Assembly: GCA_012837585.1 (NCBI GenBank)
Contig: DUQW01000021.1
Span: 1-34,684 of the forward strand
Direction: 5' to 3'
Length of the DNA: 34,684 nt
Source: Acholeplasmataceae bacterium
Lineage (GTDB): Bacteria; Bacillota_I; Bacilli_A; Acholeplasmatales; Acholeplasmataceae
Positions 27,364-34,684 of the stretch are shown in pieces (the first letter of the stretch is position 1; every line of letters begins with the position of its first letter). Made by a program: the position numbers and the translations under genes. The notes beneath the pieces were generated by a model. The model ran no database searches and was not told the DNA's origin. It saw nothing but the letters and a program-made list of their open reading frames with translations.

Positions 27364-30030
27364 TTACTCGTCAAAAATGCTTTCTTTAGTTATTGTTGGT
27401 TCTTCATCTTCCTCATCAACAATTGGTTTTAATTCAACAACTTCAATTTCAGTTTCTTGGTTATTGTTAAGTTCTAATTGTTTTTGAGTAAATTCAATGG
27501 TTTCAACATTTTCTTCTTCACTTTCAATGTGATCAACAACAGCAGTAGTAGATACTAAATGATCTTGACGTAATTTAATTATTTTAACTCCTTGAGTAAC
27601 TCTGCTTGTTCTTGAGATTTGAGAAATAGGAGTTCTAATTACCATACCACGATTTGAAATAACAATTAAATCATTATCTTCACTAACTACTCTTAAGGCT
27701 GATAATTTACCATTACGTTCTGTAACATTTAGTGTTAATACCCCTTTACCTCCACGATTTTGTTGACGATACTCATCAACACTTGTTCTCTTGCCATAGC
27801 CTTTTTCCGAAATTACAAGGACATCGTGTTCACTACTTGGAATAACGCCACCACCAACGATATATTCTCCTTCCTCTAGTCTCATACCGATAACACCTGA
27901 AGTGTTTCTTCCGGTAGGTCTAACATCAGATTCAGCAAATCTAATTGATTTACCGCTAACTGATCCTAGAATAATATCTTTTTGTCCATTTGTTACATTT
28001 ACAGCTAGTAATTCGTCATCTTCTTTTAATGCGATTGCGATAATACCGTTAGTTCTAATGTTTTTGAAATCTGTAACAGGAGTACGTTTAACGATCCCGT
28101 TTTTAGTAGTAAAGAATAAATATGATTCTTCACACTCAAAATCTTTAACACTTGTTGCTGCTGCTAAAGTTTCATCTTTATCGAAATTTAATAAGTTAAC
28201 GATTGGTAATCCCTTAGCCGTTCTTCCAAGATCAGGAATTTCATAACCTTTCATCTTATAAACTCTACCTTTATTAGTAAAGAATAAGTGATAGTCGTGA
28301 GTAGAAGTAAGTCCCATATGTTCAACGAAGTCATCATCGTGAACTTTCATTCCTGTAACTCCGACTCCACCACGGTTTTGAATCTTATAATCTTCAACTG
28401 GCATACGTTTAATATATCCTTGATTAGTAACAGTGATAATTACATCTTCAACTGGGATTAAATCCTCGTTTTCAATACTTAAATCTGCATGTAAGTTAAT
28501 TCGAGACATTCTTGGAGTTTGAAATCTTTGTTTGATTTCTAACAACTCTTCAGAAATAATATCAAATTTACGTTCTTCACAAGCTAAAATTTCTTTGTAT
28601 TCTTGGATCTTTAACCCTAAATCATGATGTTCAATTCTGATCTTTTCAATTTCTAATCCTGTTAAACGTTGCAGGCGCATATCAAGGATTGCTCTTGCTT
28701 GTGTATCAGTTAATTCATAAGCATCAATTAATTTTTCTCTAGCTTCATCACCAGTCTTAGATTCTTTAATCATTTCGATTGCCCTATCAATATCATTTAA
28801 AGCAATAATTAAACCTTCTAAGATATGTTGTCTAGCTTCAGCTTTTTCCAAATCAAATTGTGTTCTTCTTTGAATTATTTCAACTTGATGATCAACATAA
28901 TGAGCAATCATTTCTTTTAAGTTTAAAGTTTTTGGTTGACCATTAACTAAAGCAATCATATTTAAGCTATATGATGTTTGTAGTTGAGTATATTTGTATA
29001 AGTTATTTAACATTACTTCAGGAATAATGTCTTTTCTTAACTCAATAACAACTCTCATACCTTTACGGTTTGATTCATCACGTAAATCAGTAATTCCTTC
29101 GATTACTTTATCTTTAACGATTTCAGCGATCTTGTCGATTAGTCTAGTTTTATTAACTTGATATGGAATTTCAGTAATAATAATTGCTGATTTATTCTTA
29201 TAATGAACAATTTCAGTAGTAGCTCTAATCGCTATTTTACCATTACCTGTTTCATATCCTTCTCTTAAACCTGTTAATCCTAAGATTTGGCCTCCTGTTG
29301 GGAAATCTGGCCCTTTGATGTGCTCCATTAATTCAGGAATAGTTATCTCTTTATTTTGAATATAAGCTAGTGTTCCATCAATAACTTCACCTAAGTTATG
29401 TGGTGGAATTTCAGTAGCCATACCAACAGCGATTCCGCTAGCTCCGTTTACTAATAAGTTAGGATATCTTGCTGGAAATACGCCTGGTTCTTTTTCACTA
29501 TTATCATAGTTATCAACGAAGTCAACTGTGTTTTTATCTAGATCACGAACTAACTCCATTGCCATTTTTGACATTCTTGCTTCAGTATAACGCATTGCTG
29601 CCGCTGAGTCACCATCAATTGATCCAAAGTTACCGTGACCATCAACTAGTGGTTCACGGTAGTTAAATGGTTGCGCCATTCTAACCATTGCATCATAAAC
29701 GCTTGAATCTCCATGTGGGTGATACTTACCGATAACTTCCCCAACGATTCTTGCTGATTTTTTATGTGGACGATCAGCATACATTCCTAAATCATTCATT
29801 GCGTAAATGATTCTACGTTGCACTGGTTTCATACCATCTCTAACATCTGGTAATGCTCTTGAAACGATAACACTCATTGCATAACTTAAAAATGAGGTTT
29901 TCATTTCAGATGAAATGTTAACTTCTTTTATTTTACCGTGATTATGTTCATCATCAGTATATCCATCTTCATGTTCTAATTCATCTTGTTCTTCGATGTC
30001 ATCTATTTTTTTAATGTCTTCCATCTTCAA
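27364..30030 (-). CDS. gyrA: DNA gyrase subunit A
   Basis: 888 aa; [56 protein letters not shown] GyrA box. Confidence 0.95.
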   Translation of the reverse strand: MKMEDIKKIDDIEEQDELEHEDGYTDDEHNHGKIKEVNISSEMKTSFLSYAMSVIVSRALPDVRDGMKPVQRRIIYAMNDLGMYADRPHKKSARIVGEVIGKYHPHGDSSVYDAMVRMAQPFNYREPLVDGHGNFGSIDGDSAAAMRYTEARMSKMAMELVRDLDKNTVDFVDNYDNSEKEPGVFPARYPNLLVNGASGIAVGMATEIPPHNLGEVIDGTLAYIQNKEITIPELMEHIKGPDFPTGGQILGLTGLREGYETGNGKIAIRATTEIVHYKNKSAIIITEIPYQVNKTRLIDKIAEIVKDKVIEGITDLRDESNRKGMRVVIELRKDIIPEVMLNNLYKYTQLQTSYSLNMIALVNGQPKTLNLKEMIAHYVDHQVEIIQRRTQFDLEKAEARQHILEGLIIALNDIDRAIEMIKESKTGDEAREKLIDAYELTDTQARAILDMRLQRLTGLEIEKIRIEHHDLGLKIQEYKEILACEERKFDIISEELLEIKQRFQTPRMSRINLHADLSIENEDLIPVEDVIITVTNQGYIKRMPVEDYKIQNRGGVGVTGMKVHDDDFVEHMGLTSTHDYHLFFTNKGRVYKMKGYEIPDLGRTAKGLPIVNLLNFDKDETLAAATSVKDFECEESYLFFTTKNGIVKRTPVTDFKNIRTNGIIAIALKEDDELLAVNVTNGQKDIILGSVSGKSIRFAESDVRPTGRNTSGVIGMRLEEGEYIVGGGVIPSSEHDVLVISEKGYGKRTSVDEYRQQNRGGKGVLTLNVTERNGKLSALRVVSEDNDLIVISNRGMVIRTPISQISRTSRVTQGVKIIKLRQDHLVSTTAVVDHIESEEENVETIEFTQKQLELNNNQETEIEVVELKPIVDEEDEEPTITKESIFDE

Positions 30031-30039
30031 AACCTCCTA

Positions 30040-32988
<2,949 letters not shown>

Positions 32989-32992
<4 letters not shown>

Positions 32993-33198
32993 TTGGATAT
33001 CACGAACCTCAAATTATTAATTTTGATCTTATCTCCAGGATATATTTTTTTACCCCGACGATCTTCAAGTACATCATTTAAATATACTTTATTTTCTAAT
33101 AAAAAATACTTGGCCTCACCGCCAGTATTTATAAGATCGGTTAATTTTAATAATTGGACTAAAGTGATATATTCAGTATCGATTTTGATAATTTCCAT
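32989..33198 (-). CDS. yaaA: S4-domain RNA-binding protein (YaaA/RlbA)
   Basis: 69 aa; ITLVQLLKLTDLINTGGEAKYFLLENKVYLNDVLEDRRGKKIYPGD; directly upstream of recF (ATGA overlap). Confidence 0.9.
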
Positions 33199-33223
33199 TT
33201 TGCAACTCCTATTTTATATTCAT

Positions 33224-33252
33224 ATTATAACATAATATGATTAAAATAGCAA
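33224..33252 (-). promoter_or_regulatory. Putative sigma-A promoter of yaaA-recF-gyrB-gyrA (-35 TTGCTA, 17 bp, -10 TATAAT)
   Basis: Reverse complement TTGCTA (33252-33247), 17-nt spacer, TATAAT (33229-33224). Confidence 0.6.
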
Positions 33253-33390
33253 AATTTGAGAGTTTTTTAATTTTTGGGCTGTTTCGTCTTTTTTAAATAA
33301 AAAAAGCCCTAATTTTTTGATATGATACCTCTAAAGTAGACAAGTTAAATAATAAAACATTTAACTTAATACTATGGAGGTATTTTATTT

Positions 33391-34077
33391 ATGAGCAAAA
33401 GAAAGAGATTAAGCTTTAAAGATAAAGTCAAAGCATGTGAATTATACGATCAAGGATATGGATCTCTACAATCGATATCTGATGAGTTTGGAATTAGTAG
33501 ATCAGGATTCAGATTAATGTATTCTAAGTATAAAAATCATGGATCAGAGTCGCTTAAAATGCAAAGTAAACATCAAACATATACAAAAGAATTTAAAGAG
33601 AAAGTAATCGAATCTTATAACAATAAAGAAGGTAGTTATCGTGAATTAGCTGTCAAATATGGTATTTATAATCATTCTGTAATTAACCGCTGGGTTTTAG
33701 GTTATAATAATAGTAAAAAAACCACATATAGTGGATCAGGCGGTGTTACTATGAAAGGCAGAAAAACAACATTAGATGAAAGAATAGAAATAATAGGATA
33801 TTTAATTGATAATGATATTGACTATAATAAGACTTCTTCTCACTTTAAAGTTAGCTACCAACAAGTCTATACTTGGTATAAAAAATATCAAAAATTAGGT
33901 GTTGATGGTTTAGTAGATAATAGAGGGGTAAAAAAACAAGATAACGAGTTATCAGAATTAGAATTACTAAGACTAGAAAACGCTAGATTAAAACGTGAAT
34001 TAGAACTCAGCAAGGCAACTGAAATAGTTCTCAAAAAAAACGAGAATTGGAGGAAAAAATCCACTTTCAAGAGTTAG
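33391..34077 (+). CDS. IS3/IS150-type transposase OrfA (helix-turn-helix)
   Basis: 228 aa; MSKRKRLSFKDKVKACELYDQGYGSLQSISDEFGISRSGFRLMYSKYKNHG, second HTH YNKTSSHFKVSYQQVYTWYKKYQKLGVDGLVDNRG, C-terminal leucine-zipper-like LELLRLENARLKRELELSKA. Confidence 0.9.
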   Translation: MSKRKRLSFKDKVKACELYDQGYGSLQSISDEFGISRSGFRLMYSKYKNHGSESLKMQSKHQTYTKEFKEKVIESYNNKEGSYRELAVKYGIYNHSVINRWVLGYNNSKKTTYSGSGGVTMKGRKTTLDERIEIIGYLIDNDIDYNKTSSHFKVSYQQVYTWYKKYQKLGVDGLVDNRGVKKQDNELSELELLRLENARLKRELELSKATEIVLKKNENWRKKSTFKS

Positions 34078-34303
34078 AAATGAAGCGTCGTATAAAACTA
34101 TAAAACACTTTCAAGATACATGCGATATTACATGGTTATGCGAAATAGTCGGTGTAGCAAGATCTTCTTACTACAAATAGCTAAATAGGACTAAGCCAGA
34201 ATATGAGATAAGAAATGAACCTGTCTTAAATGAAATAATCGAATGTTATTTAATGTCTAATAAAACTTATGGTTATAGACGAATAACTTATATATTGACC
34301 TAA
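34040..34303 (+). pseudogene. Transposase OrfB N-terminal remnant (internal TAG at 34178-34180)
   Basis: Manual translation of the +1 frame: RNEASYKTIKHFQDTCDITWLCEIVGVARSSYYK-stop-LNRTKPEYEIRNEPVLNEIIECYLMSNKTYGYRRITYILT-stop. Confidence 0.8.
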
Positions 34304-34684
34304 CTTCATACTACTATATACATTAACTTCTCGATTTCCTTCAATCTGAATTTGCAAGTCTAACTTACATGTTGAACTTTCTATTCATTGAAGTTCCTTA
34401 TAAATGTTATGCATATGCATCGTGATATTTTTGTGTGGTTGTTTAAAATAATTGCGATAATGCTATTTGATTCATCCAAAAATTATCACAATTAAAAAAA
34501 TATATAAATTTTGGGTTACAAGACCTATTTTTATATAATTAGGGACCTTTGATAAAATTTTATGCACGCTTGCATAAATTTACTCACCCTCTATTTTATG
34601 GCTTAACAATGATTCAACTGCTAAAAATATACTATACAGTCTGACACTCGGGAGTGCATGAAACAACTAAAGAGAGCTCCAATA

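Larger units (their letters stand above)
33321..34303 (+). mobile_element. Decayed IS3-family (IS150-like) insertion sequence: left end, orfA, and broken N-terminal part of orfB
   Basis: Left-end-like TGATACCTCTAAAGTAGACA; orfA HTH protein; orfB-like reading frame in a different frame with an internal TAG and an abrupt end at TAA 34301-34303; no right terminal repeat found. Confidence 0.8.

Noticed and set aside
33276-33309. GGGCT...AGCCC with internal CTTTTTT/AAAAAAG as a terminator
   Set aside because: The two stems share bases and the outer stem is only 3-5 bp; not a convincing hairpin.
32993-34070. ORFs 32993-33235 (+) and 33888-34070 (-)
   Set aside because: Antisense to yaaA and to the transposase respectively.

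Overview
AT-rich, standard-code (TGA is a stop, Trp is TGG) bacterial chromosome segment, almost entirely minus-strand. Gene content and order fit a free-living Firmicute/Mollicute relative (Izemoplasma-like; the taxon is inference). From high to low coordinates: a decayed IS3/IS150-type insertion sequence; rlbA/yaaA-recF-gyrB-gyrA-serS; an OmpR-type two-component system; a plus-strand HIT gene; rnmV-rsmA-ispE-spoVG; a degenerate plus-strand ABC transporter; a truncated GH17-like gene; prs-pth-mfd; an FAD-dependent oxidoreductase; purA, folD, ppa, yebC; a small membrane protein with a degenerate Ig-like domain; glyA followed by an Rnf cluster (rnfC-D-G-E-A-X-B); and the 5' part of a large repeat lipoprotein running off the window. 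The best candidate for something unusual is the Rnf cluster: RnfB is reduced to the membrane anchor plus one [4Fe-4S] domain, RnfG is about twice normal length with apparent repeats of the FMN-binding fold but one clear STGAT site, RnfD has AGTT in place of SGAT, and a 62-aa Cys-rich membrane protein lies between rnfA and rnfB. Other points: mfd probably starts at a rare ATT/ATC codon, an IS remnant lies where dnaN would be expected, and the ABC transporter and GH17 genes are remnants. No tRNA, rRNA or CRISPR array was recognised.
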